DNA of 64,000 nt. Source: Avibacterium sp. 20-132 (lineage in GTDB: Bacteria; Pseudomonadota; Gammaproteobacteria; Enterobacterales; Pasteurellaceae). The position numbers were made by a program, and so were the translations under genes. The notes beneath the pieces are model-generated. The model saw only the letters and a program-made list of their open reading frames with translations. It had not been told where the DNA came from and did not search any database. Positions 1-8,162 of this stretch are shown in pieces (position 1 is the stretch's first letter; the number at the start of each line of letters is the position of its first letter). Where the stretch lies: the NCBI RefSeq assembly GCF_023611925.1, contig NZ_CP091456.1, positions 930,001-994,000 of the forward strand. Reading direction: 5' to 3'.

Positions 1-34
1 AAGGAATGAGGGTTAAACATCATTCCTTTTTTAT
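1..34 (+). terminator. Rho-independent terminator of a gene left of the window
   Basis: A perfect 9-bp stem (AAGGAATGA at 1-9, TCATTCCTT at 20-28) is followed by a run of T. It most likely ends a gene that lies before the window. Confidence 0.75.
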
Positions 35-130
35 TTTTCTTGTATATTTAAATTTTGTCAAAAATTTCCCCTTATTTTTAAGTGATTTTAATATTCTCCA
101 CGCGAATTCCTGAGAAATCCCCTCTCCCGC

Positions 131-159
131 TTGACAATAAAATCATAAAACTCTATAAC
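131..159 (+). promoter_or_regulatory. Sigma-70 promoter of brnQ
   Basis: TTGACA at 131-136 and TATAAC at 154-159 are separated by exactly 17 bp. Transcription would start near 166, giving brnQ a 5' leader of about 70 nt. A second -10-like TATAAT at 202-207 has no good -35 partner. Confidence 0.65.
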
Positions 160-238
160 TTTCCCATTTTCTAGTGGAAAATCATTTTGATTATTTATTA
201 ATATAATATTAAATGCTGAGTTTTAAGAGGTTAATAAA

Positions 239-1540
239 ATGTTATCTGGAAAAGATGTTGCGATTTTGGGAATGATGATTTTTTCTCTCTTCTTAGGTGC
301 TGGGAATATTATTTTTCCACCAATGGAAGGATATTATGCTGGAAGTCTGTGGTTTTGGGGGGCGTTAGGGTTTCTATTAACAGGCGTACTTATGCCTTTT
401 ATTACCTTAATTGTCGTAACCTTAAAAGGCTGTGGGGAAGAACTTTCCCTCGATTTACCTAAGTGGGCTCAGGTGGCGTTCTGGACAATTTTATATTTAG
501 TCATTGGCTCAACCTTTGCAATGCCGAGAGTCACAAATGTTGCTTATGAAATGGCGTGGCAGCCCTTGAATTTATTGTCTGGTGAGTATTCCCATATTAT
601 TTTTGTGACGGTATTTAACTTAATCGGAATGAGTTTTATGCTAGGGCGCAGTACAATGATTTCTAGCATTGGGAAATTTATGGCGCCTGCATTACTGGTA
701 CTATTAACCATTGTTGGGTTTGAAGTGGTGAATGCACCACTTTCAGATATTGTTGAACCAAGTCAGGCTTATAAAGATCATTCTGCGATTGCAACGGGGT
801 TGATTGGTGGCTATCAAACAATGGACGTGCTTTCCGCAATGGCATTTGGCGGCATTGTCGCACGAGCATTAGCGGTGAAAGGGGTTTCAAATAAACGTGC
901 GATTTTACGTTATACCCTGACGGCGGGCGCTGTCTCAGTGGTGTTATTGAGTTTACTTTACTTATGTCTCTTCTATTTAGGCGCGACGGGTGAACAAGTG
1001 GCTCAAACATCAACCAATGGTGGACAACTTTTTGCGCAATATGTGAATGCGTTATTTGGGCGTGAAGGATCTTGGATTATGAGTGCTATCGTACTGTTAG
1101 CTAACTTAACAACCCTTGTGGGCGTCACCAGTGCTTGTGCAGATTATTTTTCAAAATTCCATCCTCGTTTAAATTACACCTTCTTCGTGGTGTTATTTAC
1201 CATTTGTACCATTATTATTTCTGAAACAGGATTGAACACGTTATTACGCGTTACCATTCCAGCATTGTTATTAATTTATCCTATCGCCATTATGCTGGTT
1301 GTAATGCAGTTATTACGTCATAAGTTAGGCATTACTCGCACAGGGTACAACTTTATTATGGGGATTACTGCCTTATTTAGCGTAACCGATAGCCTAAAAA
1401 ATATGGAATTATTACCGCACTTTATTCAGAACCTATTAGCGCATATACCGCTCCATCAGGAAGGCCTAACGTGGTTATTGCCAACCTTAGCAATGATGAT
1501 GCTCTGCACGCTATTTAAAACAAAAAACGTTTCTGCCTAA
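239..1540 (+). CDS. brnQ: Branched-chain amino acid transporter BrnQ
   Basis: Inner-membrane symporter of the LIVCS family, which takes up leucine, isoleucine and valine with a cation. The 433-residue protein is close to the usual family length, and hydrophobic segments span the whole chain. The N-terminal stretch SLFLGAGNIIFPP and the later GSTFAMPRVTNVAYE are typical of BrnQ. The start follows the purine-rich TTTTAAGAGG. The gene has its own promoter upstream and a terminator directly downstream, so it is probably transcribed alone. Family assignment is firm; which branched-chain amino acid is preferred cannot be read from sequence. Confidence 0.93.
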   Translation: MLSGKDVAILGMMIFSLFLGAGNIIFPPMEGYYAGSLWFWGALGFLLTGVLMPFITLIVVTLKGCGEELSLDLPKWAQVAFWTILYLVIGSTFAMPRVTNVAYEMAWQPLNLLSGEYSHIIFVTVFNLIGMSFMLGRSTMISSIGKFMAPALLVLLTIVGFEVVNAPLSDIVEPSQAYKDHSAIATGLIGGYQTMDVLSAMAFGGIVARALAVKGVSNKRAILRYTLTAGAVSVVLLSLLYLCLFYLGATGEQVAQTSTNGGQLFAQYVNALFGREGSWIMSAIVLLANLTTLVGVTSACADYFSKFHPRLNYTFFVVLFTICTIIISETGLNTLLRVTIPALLLIYPIAIMLVVMQLLRHKLGITRTGYNFIMGITALFSVTDSLKNMELLPHFIQNLLAHIPLHQEGLTWLLPTLAMMMLCTLFKTKNVSA

Positions 1541-1544
1541 CATT

Positions 1545-1570
1545 AAGCCCTCCTTGTGAGGGCTTTATAT
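1545..1570 (+). terminator. Terminator after brnQ
   Basis: Stem AAGCCCTC (1545-1552) and GAGGGCTT (1558-1565) with a 5-nt loop, followed by a short T-rich tail. Confidence 0.7.
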
Positions 1571-1655
1571 TAAAGTGTGGTGCTTTTTTTATTATTTTGA
1601 TCTTTCATTATTCAGCGGTAAAATTCGCATACGGAAATTGAACGAGAAAAAAATG

Positions 1656-2135
1656 ATGCTAGATATTGTCTTATATGAGCCAGAAATTCCCCAAAATACA
1701 GGAAATATTATTCGCCTATGTGCGAACACGGGATTTCGTTTGCATTTAATTGAGCCACTTGGCTTTACTTGGGATGATAAACGTTTGCGCCGTTCTGGCT
1801 TGGATTATCATGAATTTGCCGAAATTAAAAAGCACAAAACCTTTGCGGATTTTCTTGCCACAGAACAGCCTAAACGCTTATTTGCAATGACAACCAAAGG
1901 GCGTTTAGCACATAGCCAAGTTTCGTTTCAAGCTGGGGATTATTTAATGTTTGGGCCAGAGACCCGTGGTATTCCAATGGCGATTTTAGATGAAATGCCA
2001 ATGGAACAAAAAATTCGCATTCCAATGACAGAAAATAGTCGCAGTATGAATTTATCTAATTCTGTTGCGGTAGCGGTTTATGAAGCGTGGCGGCAACTTA
2101 ATTATTCTGGGGCGATCAATTTTGATCCCGAATGA
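1656..2135 (+). CDS. trmL: tRNA (cytidine(34)-2'-O)-methyltransferase TrmL
   Basis: SPOUT-class enzyme that methylates the 2'-O of the wobble base C34/U34 in leucine tRNAs, formerly YibK. The protein begins [17 protein letters not shown], and the SPOUT knot motifs FGPETRGIP and [17 protein letters not shown] near the C-terminus bind S-adenosylmethionine. I chose 1656, which gives 159 residues, the usual length. An upstream in-frame extension to 1575 runs through the brnQ terminator region and is unlikely; the ATG at 1653 is an equally possible start. A GAGAAAAAA stretch serves as ribosome site. A shared terminator separates it from the convergent nfuA. Confidence 0.93.
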   Translation: MLDIVLYEPEIPQNTGNIIRLCANTGFRLHLIEPLGFTWDDKRLRRSGLDYHEFAEIKKHKTFADFLATEQPKRLFAMTTKGRLAHSQVSFQAGDYLMFGPETRGIPMAILDEMPMEQKIRIPMTENSRSMNLSNSVAVAVYEAWRQLNYSGAINFDPE

Positions 2136-2138
2136 TAA

Positions 2139-2170
2139 TAAAAAGGCACGAAATAATTCGTGCCTTTTTA
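2139..2170. terminator. Bidirectional terminator between trmL and nfuA
   Basis: A 12-13-bp stem (AAAAGGCACGAA / TTCGTGCCTTTT) with A-rich and T-rich arms on either side can stop transcription from both convergent genes. Confidence 0.85.
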
Positions 2171-2182
2171 TTTGTTTTACGA

Positions 2183-2767
2183 TTAATAATAAGAATGTTC
2201 ACCGCGTTGATGCTCGGTTACATCTTTAGCGCCTTTCAATTCATCAGGGAACAAACTGACTAATTGTTTTTCAACCCCATCTTTAAGGGTAACATCAACC
2301 ATTGAACAACCATTACAACCGCCGCCAAATTGTAAAATAGCATAGCCCTCTTCGGTTAAATCAATCAGCGTAATATGCCCACCGTGTCCTGCCAGTTGCG
2401 GATTAATTTGGGTTTGAATGACATATTCTACACGCTCAATTAAAGGCGCATCATCTGCGACTTTACGCATTTTCGCATTGGGTGCTTTGAGCGTAAGCTG
2501 AGAGCCTAATTCTTCTGTCACATAATCAATTTCAGCGTCTTCCAAAAACGGTAAGCTCACCTCATCAACAAAGGCGGAAAAGGTATCGTATTTCATTTCG
2601 GTATCGGTAGCTTCTACACTGTTTGGCGGGCAGTAAGACACCCCACATTCCGCGCTTGGTGTTCCCGGATTAACCACAAAAATACGAATATTCGTGCCTT
2701 CTTCTTGTTGATCTAATAAACGGCGAAAATGAGCTTGCGCCGCATCAGAAATCGTAATTTGTTGCAT
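2183..2767 (-). CDS. nfuA: Fe-S biogenesis protein NfuA
   Basis: Carrier that binds a [4Fe-4S] cluster and passes it to target enzymes, particularly under oxidative stress or iron shortage. It has 194 residues with an N-terminal degenerate A-type domain (to about residue 95) and a C-terminal Nfu domain. The Nfu domain holds the cluster-binding CxxC motif GGGCNGCSM near residue 150. Length and architecture equal those of enteric and Haemophilus NfuA. It lies downstream of comF on the same strand with about 100 bp between them; NfuA and ComF are commonly adjacent in gamma-proteobacteria. Confidence 0.94.
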   Translation of the reverse strand: MQQITISDAAQAHFRRLLDQQEEGTNIRIFVVNPGTPSAECGVSYCPPNSVEATDTEMKYDTFSAFVDEVSLPFLEDAEIDYVTEELGSQLTLKAPNAKMRKVADDAPLIERVEYVIQTQINPQLAGHGGHITLIDLTEEGYAILQFGGGCNGCSMVDVTLKDGVEKQLVSLFPDELKGAKDVTEHQRGEHSYY

Positions 2768-2872
2768 TATTTATTCCTCAGTAATACTTGAGCTAGATAG
2801 TCAGGCATCATACCCCTAGATAGATTTTTTTTCCACCTTTTCTTTTATTCGGTATTTTCTATACACAAGATA

Positions 2873-3565
2873 CTACTCGGTGTGGAAAGCCCGCGCTAAT
2901 CCCCAAACTTGAATATTTTCCACGCCTAATTGACGAAAATGTTGAGCGATTTCATTTAAGGTTGAGCCAGTGGTGATCACATCATCAATCAATGCAATAG
3001 AGCGGTAATTGAATGTTTGGTTTTCAAACCTAAAGGCGTGTTTTAAATTTTGTTTACGCGCTTTAGCGTTTAAACCAAGCTGAGGGGGCGTGTGTTTTAT
3101 GCGTTGAATAAATGATGAATGACAAGGAATAGCTAACCATTTTGCTAAACGCTTGGCGATTAAATCAGCCTGATTATAGCCTCGTTTCCACTGGCGAAAA
3201 TGGTGCAGTGGCACAGGAAAAATGGCTTCTGGAAAGTGAAGGGAATGTTGTCGCCTTGCCTCATAAACCGCTAATAAAAGCAAGCGTGCTAGGGTATTGT
3301 CTAACCAAAAGAGATGGTGGAATTTAAATTGCTGAATTAATTTCGATAAAGGTGGATCATATTTGCTAACCATAACAATTTGATCCCAGCGAGGAGGAGT
3401 TGCTGTGCAATGTCCACAATGTTTAACGTAACTTGGCGTTGGCATTCCGCAACAACCACAATAGACGTAACGTTTCATTGCTTTATTGCAAGTTGTGCAT
3501 ATACCCTGTTTCTCTTGCGATAAAACTTGATGGCATAAGACACAACGAAAACCGAAAAAATTCAC
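2873..3565 (-). CDS. comF: Competence protein ComF (phosphoribosyltransferase fold)
   Basis: ComF is needed for natural transformation in Haemophilus and is thought to act in the cytosol on incoming single-stranded DNA. The N-terminus holds paired CxxC zinc-ribbon cysteines (VLCHQ, CTTC, CGCC, HCGHC). The C-terminal half has the PRTase motif ALIDDVITTGSTLNE. The reading frame stays open back to 3733, but that would overlap the divergent HAD gene. The region VNFFGFRCVLC matches where known ComF proteins begin, so I prefer the GTG at 3565 (a GTG at 3577 is an alternative). A USS core, ACCGCACTT, sits at the 5' end (3576-3584). Its presence fits an organism that takes up DNA by transformation. 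Confidence 0.85.
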   Translation of the reverse strand: MNFFGFRCVLCHQVLSQEKQGICTTCNKAMKRYVYCGCCGMPTPSYVKHCGHCTATPPRWDQIVMVSKYDPPLSKLIQQFKFHHLFWLDNTLARLLLLAVYEARRQHSLHFPEAIFPVPLHHFRQWKRGYNQADLIAKRLAKWLAIPCHSSFIQRIKHTPPQLGLNAKARKQNLKHAFRFENQTFNYRSIALIDDVITTGSTLNEIAQHFRQLGVENIQVWGLARAFHTE

Positions 3566-3706
3566 CAATTTTTCCACCGCACTTCTCTTTTGGTTGAACC
3601 CACTATAATTGATTTTTCTAAGAAAAACACTTTTTCTGATCAATTTTCCGATCTTGATCGCAAAAAATGGTAAAATTTGCTCAAAATTTAGTAAAAGAGG
3701 ATAAAA

Positions 3707-4519
3707 ATGACCGTACCTAACTATCGCAAGCAAATTAAAGCCGTTTTTTTTGATATTGATGAAACCTTATTTGTAAAAAATAAAGTTCATTTTCCAGAAA
3801 GTGGCAGACTTGCCATTCAAAAATTGCACGCGAACGGGATTTTAGTCGGCATAGCAACAGGGCGCGCACGTTGCAGTTTTCCCGCTAAAATTAATGAAAT
3901 GGTGGCGCAAGAAGGGATTCACACTTTCGTCACAACCAACGGACAATTTGCTGTGCATAATGAAGAAGTGATTGAAAAACACCCTATTCCAACAGAAAAA
4001 GTGCAACGGCTAGTGAATTTCTTTGATCTTCATCATATTGCCTATGCGTTTGTTTCTAATGATAAAATTCGTGTTTCTGAAATGACGCCAATGTTAAAAC
4101 ACGCCCTTGATCCAATCACCACAGATTATCAAGTGGATAAAACCTATTATCAACAAAATGATGTGTACCAAGTGTTAGCATTTTATGCAGAAGACAAAGA
4201 TGAACTCGTCGCGCAGGCACATATTTTGGACGATCTCAAAACCGTGCGTTGGCACGAAAATTCTGTCGATATTTTTGATGCGGAAGGCTCAAAAGCGAGA
4301 GGAATTGAAGCGATTGCCCATCATCTTGGCTTTTCGATGGAAAATGTTATGGCATTTGGAGACGGCTTAAATGATCTCGAAATGCTCAGCGCAGTTGGCG
4401 TTGGCGTAGCAATGGGAAACGGACACGATACCTTAAAAGCTGTTGCCAATCACGTTACCGATCATATTGAACAAGACGGTATATATAATTTTCTTGTAAA
4501 ATCTGGTTTGATTGAATAA
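3707..4519 (+). CDS. Cof-type HAD-superfamily phosphatase
   Basis: Cytosolic hydrolase of the HAD superfamily, Cof subfamily, which usually dephosphorylates sugar phosphates or nucleotides. Motif I is FDIDETL near residue 15, with the nucleophile and acid/base aspartates; motif II is the IATGR region; motif IV is GDGLNDLEM near residue 220. The length of 270 residues is normal. It starts 12 bp before a putative glycosyltransferase gene and is probably cotranscribed with it. The substrate is unknown. Confidence 0.88.
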   Translation: MTVPNYRKQIKAVFFDIDETLFVKNKVHFPESGRLAIQKLHANGILVGIATGRARCSFPAKINEMVAQEGIHTFVTTNGQFAVHNEEVIEKHPIPTEKVQRLVNFFDLHHIAYAFVSNDKIRVSEMTPMLKHALDPITTDYQVDKTYYQQNDVYQVLAFYAEDKDELVAQAHILDDLKTVRWHENSVDIFDAEGSKARGIEAIAHHLGFSMENVMAFGDGLNDLEMLSAVGVGVAMGNGHDTLKAVANHVTDHIEQDGIYNFLVKSGLIE

Positions 4520-4531
4520 GAAGGAAAACTA

Positions 4532-5374
4532 ATGCTAAACCTTGATGCACTAAAAACAATGCGTCCCGTTATTATGACGCCAAGCCACGACGGGAAATAT
4601 TTTCATAATTATGTGATTTCATTACTTAATTTAACAAGCTCAGCAGCAAACCTTGGTTTGCACTTACAGATTTCTTTACAGCGTGGCGAAAGTTTAATTA
4701 CACGAGCAAGAAATAATGCTGTCGCAGAATTTTTAGCCAATAAACAGTGGACACATTTATTTTGGATTGACTCCGATATTGGTTTCTCTGTTGATGCAGC
4801 TTTGCGTTTACTACTTTCGGACTATGATATTGCCGCGGGAGTTTATCCCCTAAAATACGAACAATTTCCAAGTGAAATTCCTGCTGGAATGACAAAGCAA
4901 GAATTTGAATCTGCCAGCACAAGATACACGGTAAATACTGGAGGTGTAGAAGGCGATAAAGTGCAATTAGAAATTTTACCTGATGGTTTTATGGAAATGG
5001 ATGAAGCCCCAACAGGATTTATGTGCATAAAACGTGAAGTCTTTGAGAAAATGATCGCGTATTATCCCGAATTACAATATGTGCCAGATAGCATTGGCTA
5101 TCAAGATTTAGGGCTACATTATCGTTTTTTTGATGTAATGATTGATCCACAGACTCACCGCTATCTTTCTGAAGATTACGGTTTTTGCTATTTATGGCGT
5201 AAAATGGGCGGCAAAGTATATATTGATTGCCAGTCTAATCTTACCCACCAAGGGGCAAAATTATATACTGGCGATTTTGCCAATTCACTTATTCATAACT
5301 TACCAAATGCAATTGGTGCGCCAGCAGGCAAAATGATGCAAGTGAATGGATTGCAATATTTAAAAACGGAATAA
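4532..5374 (+). CDS. Putative GT-A-fold glycosyltransferase
   Basis: The 280-residue protein has no signal peptide or membrane segment. Features suggesting a GT-A nucleotide-sugar transferase are the opening MRPVIMTPSHDGKYFHNYV, the segment ITRARNNAVAEFL and the DxD-like WIDSDIGF near residue 80, which could bind a metal and a UDP-sugar. Later PTGFMCIKREVFEKM and LSEDYGFCYLWRKMGG resemble acceptor-side motifs (ED..FC..W). It follows the HAD gene by 12 bp. I do not recognise a named family member. The assignment rests on motif pattern only, and target and sugar are unknown. Confidence 0.55.
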   Translation: MLNLDALKTMRPVIMTPSHDGKYFHNYVISLLNLTSSAANLGLHLQISLQRGESLITRARNNAVAEFLANKQWTHLFWIDSDIGFSVDAALRLLLSDYDIAAGVYPLKYEQFPSEIPAGMTKQEFESASTRYTVNTGGVEGDKVQLEILPDGFMEMDEAPTGFMCIKREVFEKMIAYYPELQYVPDSIGYQDLGLHYRFFDVMIDPQTHRYLSEDYGFCYLWRKMGGKVYIDCQSNLTHQGAKLYTGDFANSLIHNLPNAIGAPAGKMMQVNGLQYLKTE

Positions 5375-5418
5375 AAAACAACCGCACTTATTAAAGTGCC
5401 TCTAACGAAGGAAATAGT

Positions 5419-6336
5419 ATGGCGACTTTACAAAATGTTCTTGATGAACCAAATAAAAATACCATTTTTATGGTGTGGAATTTTCACGATAATCTCGATA
5501 TTAAACCCGCATTCCAACAGCTTTGTGGTTTAGTGGGTAACTTAAATAATACAGCAAAAACACGTTTTCCCGATGCGAAAGCCAGCGTGGTGATGGGCAT
5601 TGGACACGATGCGTGGCTACGCCTTGATTTACCTAAACCATTACCGAAAGAACTTGCCCCTTTTGAACCAATAAAGGGATCAAAATACACTGCGGTGGCA
5701 ACGCGTGGTGATTTACATTTTCATATCCGTTGCGATCAACCAAGTTATTGCTTTGATATTGCACAAAATATCGCAGATGTGTTGCGCGATGTGGCAAAAT
5801 GTGTGGTCGATATTCAAGGGTTTCGTTATTGGGACGGGCGTAGTATTCTCGGTTTTGTGGACGGCACAGAAAACCCGCACGATCCAGAAGAACGCATATT
5901 ATTCGGTACCATCGGTGAAGAAGATCCCGCTTACCAAGGCGGTAGTTATTTGTTCGTACAAAAATATGTACACGATATGCAAGCGTGGCGTGCATTACCT
6001 GTAAATGAGCAAGAAAAAGTATTTGGTCGTTCTAAAGCCGATGACATTGAAATGGACGATGATAGCAAGCCAAGCAACAGCCACAGTGCATTAGCCAATG
6101 TGGGCGATGATCGCAAAGTCATTCGCGACAATATGCCATTCTCCGCAAACGGCGAGGTGGGAACCTATTTTATTGCTTACGCAAATACCTTTACCACAGT
6201 GCAAGCAATGCTAAACAATATGTTTATTGGTAACCCCGCTGGTAATTATGACCGCTTGCTTGATTTCAGCCGCACCCGCACAGGAACACTTTTCTTCGTC
6301 CCAACGTTAGATATGTTAGATGAATTTGCGGAGTAA
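5419..6336 (+). CDS. yfeX: Dyp-type heme peroxidase (YfeX-like)
   Basis: Cytosolic heme protein of the dye-decolorizing peroxidase family; E. coli YfeX acts on porphyrinogens and has been linked to heme iron release. The family signature GFVDGTENP (distal catalytic Asp in the GxxDG motif) lies near residue 150, and RTGTLFFVPTLDMLDEFA is the usual C-terminus. There is no Tat or Sec signal, unlike EfeB. It has 305 residues, as expected. An AACGAAGG ribosome site precedes the ATG. A truncated USS hairpin (ACCGCACTT with a following AAGTGC) stands in the gap before the gene. Confidence 0.9.
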   Translation: MATLQNVLDEPNKNTIFMVWNFHDNLDIKPAFQQLCGLVGNLNNTAKTRFPDAKASVVMGIGHDAWLRLDLPKPLPKELAPFEPIKGSKYTAVATRGDLHFHIRCDQPSYCFDIAQNIADVLRDVAKCVVDIQGFRYWDGRSILGFVDGTENPHDPEERILFGTIGEEDPAYQGGSYLFVQKYVHDMQAWRALPVNEQEKVFGRSKADDIEMDDDSKPSNSHSALANVGDDRKVIRDNMPFSANGEVGTYFIAYANTFTTVQAMLNNMFIGNPAGNYDRLLDFSRTRTGTLFFVPTLDMLDEFAE

Positions 6337-6349
6337 TTTTCATTAAATA

Positions 6350-6393
6350 ACAAAAAGCCACTTTATTATGTGTGATGTGGCTTTTTGTTTATT
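6350..6393 (+). terminator. Terminator after the Dyp peroxidase gene
   Basis: Long stem AACAAAAAGCCAC / GTGGCTTTTTGTT with T-rich end; it can also act from the other strand for the convergent lipoprotein gene. Confidence 0.8.
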
Positions 6394-6458
6394 ACGCTTT
6401 AATTTTGTAATGATGCTACGGCATTTTCTTTCAAACTAAAATAACAATAAATTTAAAA

Positions 6459-7247
6459 TTATTTATTAGCTTGATTTAATACTGTTATACTTTTCCAACC
6501 TTCATTAGTGAGAATTAACACCGTACGTTGTTGATTTTTCGCTTTATCAAACAGGCGTCCAAATAATTTTTCTACATCGTTATTTGTTGCCCAAGAAGCA
6601 ACATTTTCATAGCTTACCGTATAATTTACTTGAGAAAGTTTTCCCCCTGATGCTCGTTCATTAGGTTCAGTGAATGTACCCACAGAATCTAATTTTAATG
6701 CCCCCGTACAAAATTTAGTTCGCGAAAACATCCCTGTGCTGAAAAATGGTTTACCTTGTTCAGTAACTTCATAAACATTCACGTTAAGGATTTTTTTCTT
6801 TCCCCAATCTAGTTTTTCAAGTTTGTCTGCTTTTGAAGTAAGCAGTCCTGCTTTGACGAAATAATCTGCCTGAGCAAGTGATTGTTGTATACGCTGATCA
6901 GATACATCTGTGTTTAAAATCAATGCAGCATTATGAAGTGGTGATTGGTCAGAAACGTATGTACCAGAAGGTAACGAAATACAAATAGCTGGGCTTTTTT
7001 GTAATGCCAATTGTTCTTCAATCGCTTTTGCGAAATTCTCTTTATTGGCTTCTTTAGGATCATTACAAGCGGTTAAAAATAAGCTTGCAAAGAGAGTTGA
7101 GAATATTAGTTTATTGCGGATTGCGGATTGCGGATTGCGGATTGCGGATTGCGGATTGCGGATTGCGGATTGCGGATTGCGGATTGCGGATTGCGGATTG
7201 CGGATTGCGGATTGCGGATTGCGGATTGCGGATTGCGGATTAGTCAT
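6459..7247 (-). CDS. Putative phase-variable lipoprotein with N-terminal NPQSAIR repeats
   Basis: Starting at the ATG at 7247 (ribosome site AAGGAG 7 nt upstream) the protein reads MT, then six tandem copies of NPQSAIR. A hydrophobic segment (NKLIFSTLFASLFLTAC) follows with a lipobox LTAC, then about 215 residues of unknown family. The repeats are coded by 18 copies of the heptamer CCGCAAT, placed between the start codon and the lipoprotein signal. Because 7 is not divisible by 3, gain or loss of one or two units shifts the frame, so the gene is probably switched on and off by slipped-strand mispairing; at 18 units it is in frame. Whether the long hydrophilic leader still allows export is unclear. 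The mature part contains two cysteines and I do not recognise it. Confidence 0.7.
   Translation of the reverse strand: MTNPQSAIRNPQSAIRNPQSAIRNPQSAIRNPQSAIRNPQSAIRNKLIFSTLFASLFLTACNDPKEANKENFAKAIEEQLALQKSPAICISLPSGTYVSDQSPLHNAALILNTDVSDQRIQQSLAQADYFVKAGLLTSKADKLEKLDWGKKKILNVNVYEVTEQGKPFFSTGMFSRTKFCTGALKLDSVGTFTEPNERASGGKLSQVNYTVSYENVASWATNNDVEKLFGRLFDKAKNQQRTVLILTNEGWKSITVLNQANK
7113..7238. repeat. Heptanucleotide tandem repeat, 18 units of ATTGCGG
   Basis: The 126-bp run consists of perfect ATTGCGG units followed by a partial ATT. It lies inside the coding region just after the start codon of the lipoprotein gene. The tract is long and pure, as in contingency loci of Haemophilus and Neisseria. 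Confidence 0.97.
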
Positions 7248-7367
7248 TGTATTCTCCTTAATAGTGAAACAATCAAGATTTACAGTTGAATTAATAAATA
7301 TGAACAACATTCTAACAAAGCCCTTTTAAAACACAATATCACGCCTAAAAGTCTATTATTATTTTTC

Positions 7368-8081
7368 TCAAAACTTCAAATAAAACGCCTTCGTCAATTC
7401 CACAAAATCAGGGTGATATTGATTATTTTCGTCATAAATAATCAGTTGGGAATGTTGCATTGGCGCGGGGTGTTTGCGGAAAGTAAGCAACAGGCGTTGC
7501 GCGGGCTTGCCGATTTTGGTGATCACATCACATTGTTTTGTACAGTAAAGTGCGGTGCTTTTTTGCAAGATTTTTCCTGCGTTATAAGGAAGAATAAATT
7601 GGATTTTGCCCTGTTCATTCAAACATTGTGCTGCGATATTTAGCCAATCATTATGGCTCTGTTCAAGTGTATAGCGAGCAAGATTGCGTTGGGGTGTTTT
7701 GCAATCTTGTGCAGGGGAAAAATAGGGCGGATTGGCTACAATTAAATCAAAAAGATGTGGGGGATTTTGTGCGAATGTTGCAATATCTGTATGATATAAG
7801 GTCATTTTTTTCGCCCAAGGGGAATGTTCAAGATTTTCTTTTGCCTGCTCTGCGGCTGCGTGATCTCGCTCAACGGCACTAATCTGGCAATGTTGTGCGG
7901 TACGCTGGGCTAACATTAAGGCGATCAACCCTGTGCCTGTGCCAAGATCTAACAGCGTCTGAGCCTCTTGGATATCTGCCCAAGCCCCAAGCAAAATGCC
8001 ATCTGTTCCGACTTTCATCGCACAGCGATGGTGATTCACGTGAAATTGTTTAAAGCTAAAGCCCTGATTTTCCTTTGTCAT
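7368..8081 (-). CDS. trmN6: tRNA1(Val) (adenine(37)-N6)-methyltransferase TrmN6
   Basis: Methylates N6 of A37 in valine tRNA (YfiC in E. coli). The Rossmann-type S-adenosylmethionine motif LLDLGTGTGLIALMLAQR lies near residue 40, and the N6-adenine methyltransferase motif IV, NPPYF, near residue 120. I chose the ATG at 8081 with AGGAAG upstream, giving 237 residues; the frame is open eight codons further. It is divergent from srmB. A truncated-palindrome USS pair fills the gap between them. Confidence 0.9.
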   Translation of the reverse strand: MTKENQGFSFKQFHVNHHRCAMKVGTDGILLGAWADIQEAQTLLDLGTGTGLIALMLAQRTAQHCQISAVERDHAAAEQAKENLEHSPWAKKMTLYHTDIATFAQNPPHLFDLIVANPPYFSPAQDCKTPQRNLARYTLEQSHNDWLNIAAQCLNEQGKIQFILPYNAGKILQKSTALYCTKQCDVITKIGKPAQRLLLTFRKHPAPMQHSQLIIYDENNQYHPDFVELTKAFYLKF

Positions 8082-8098
8082 AAACTTCCTAAAAATTG

Positions 8099-8129
8099 AC
8101 CGCACTTTAAACGCAAAGTGCGGTATAAT
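8099..8129. promoter_or_regulatory. Inverted pair of USS and -10 box before srmB
   Basis: ACCGCACTT (8099-8107) and AAGTGCGGT (8116-8124) face each other, and the second runs into TATAAT (8124-8129), a likely -10 for srmB. No well-spaced -35 was found. Confidence 0.5.
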
Positions 8130-8162
8130 TCGCGATAATTTTCCTTAATAGTAACAAGAAAT

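Noticed and set aside
3142..3327. Plus-strand open frame inside comF
   Set aside because: Shadow frame opposite a well-supported gene, with no ribosome site or family match.
7045..7329. Plus-strand frame with LRIADCG repeats
   Set aside because: It is only the complement of the heptanucleotide tract; the lipoprotein frame on the minus strand has a ribosome site and lipobox.
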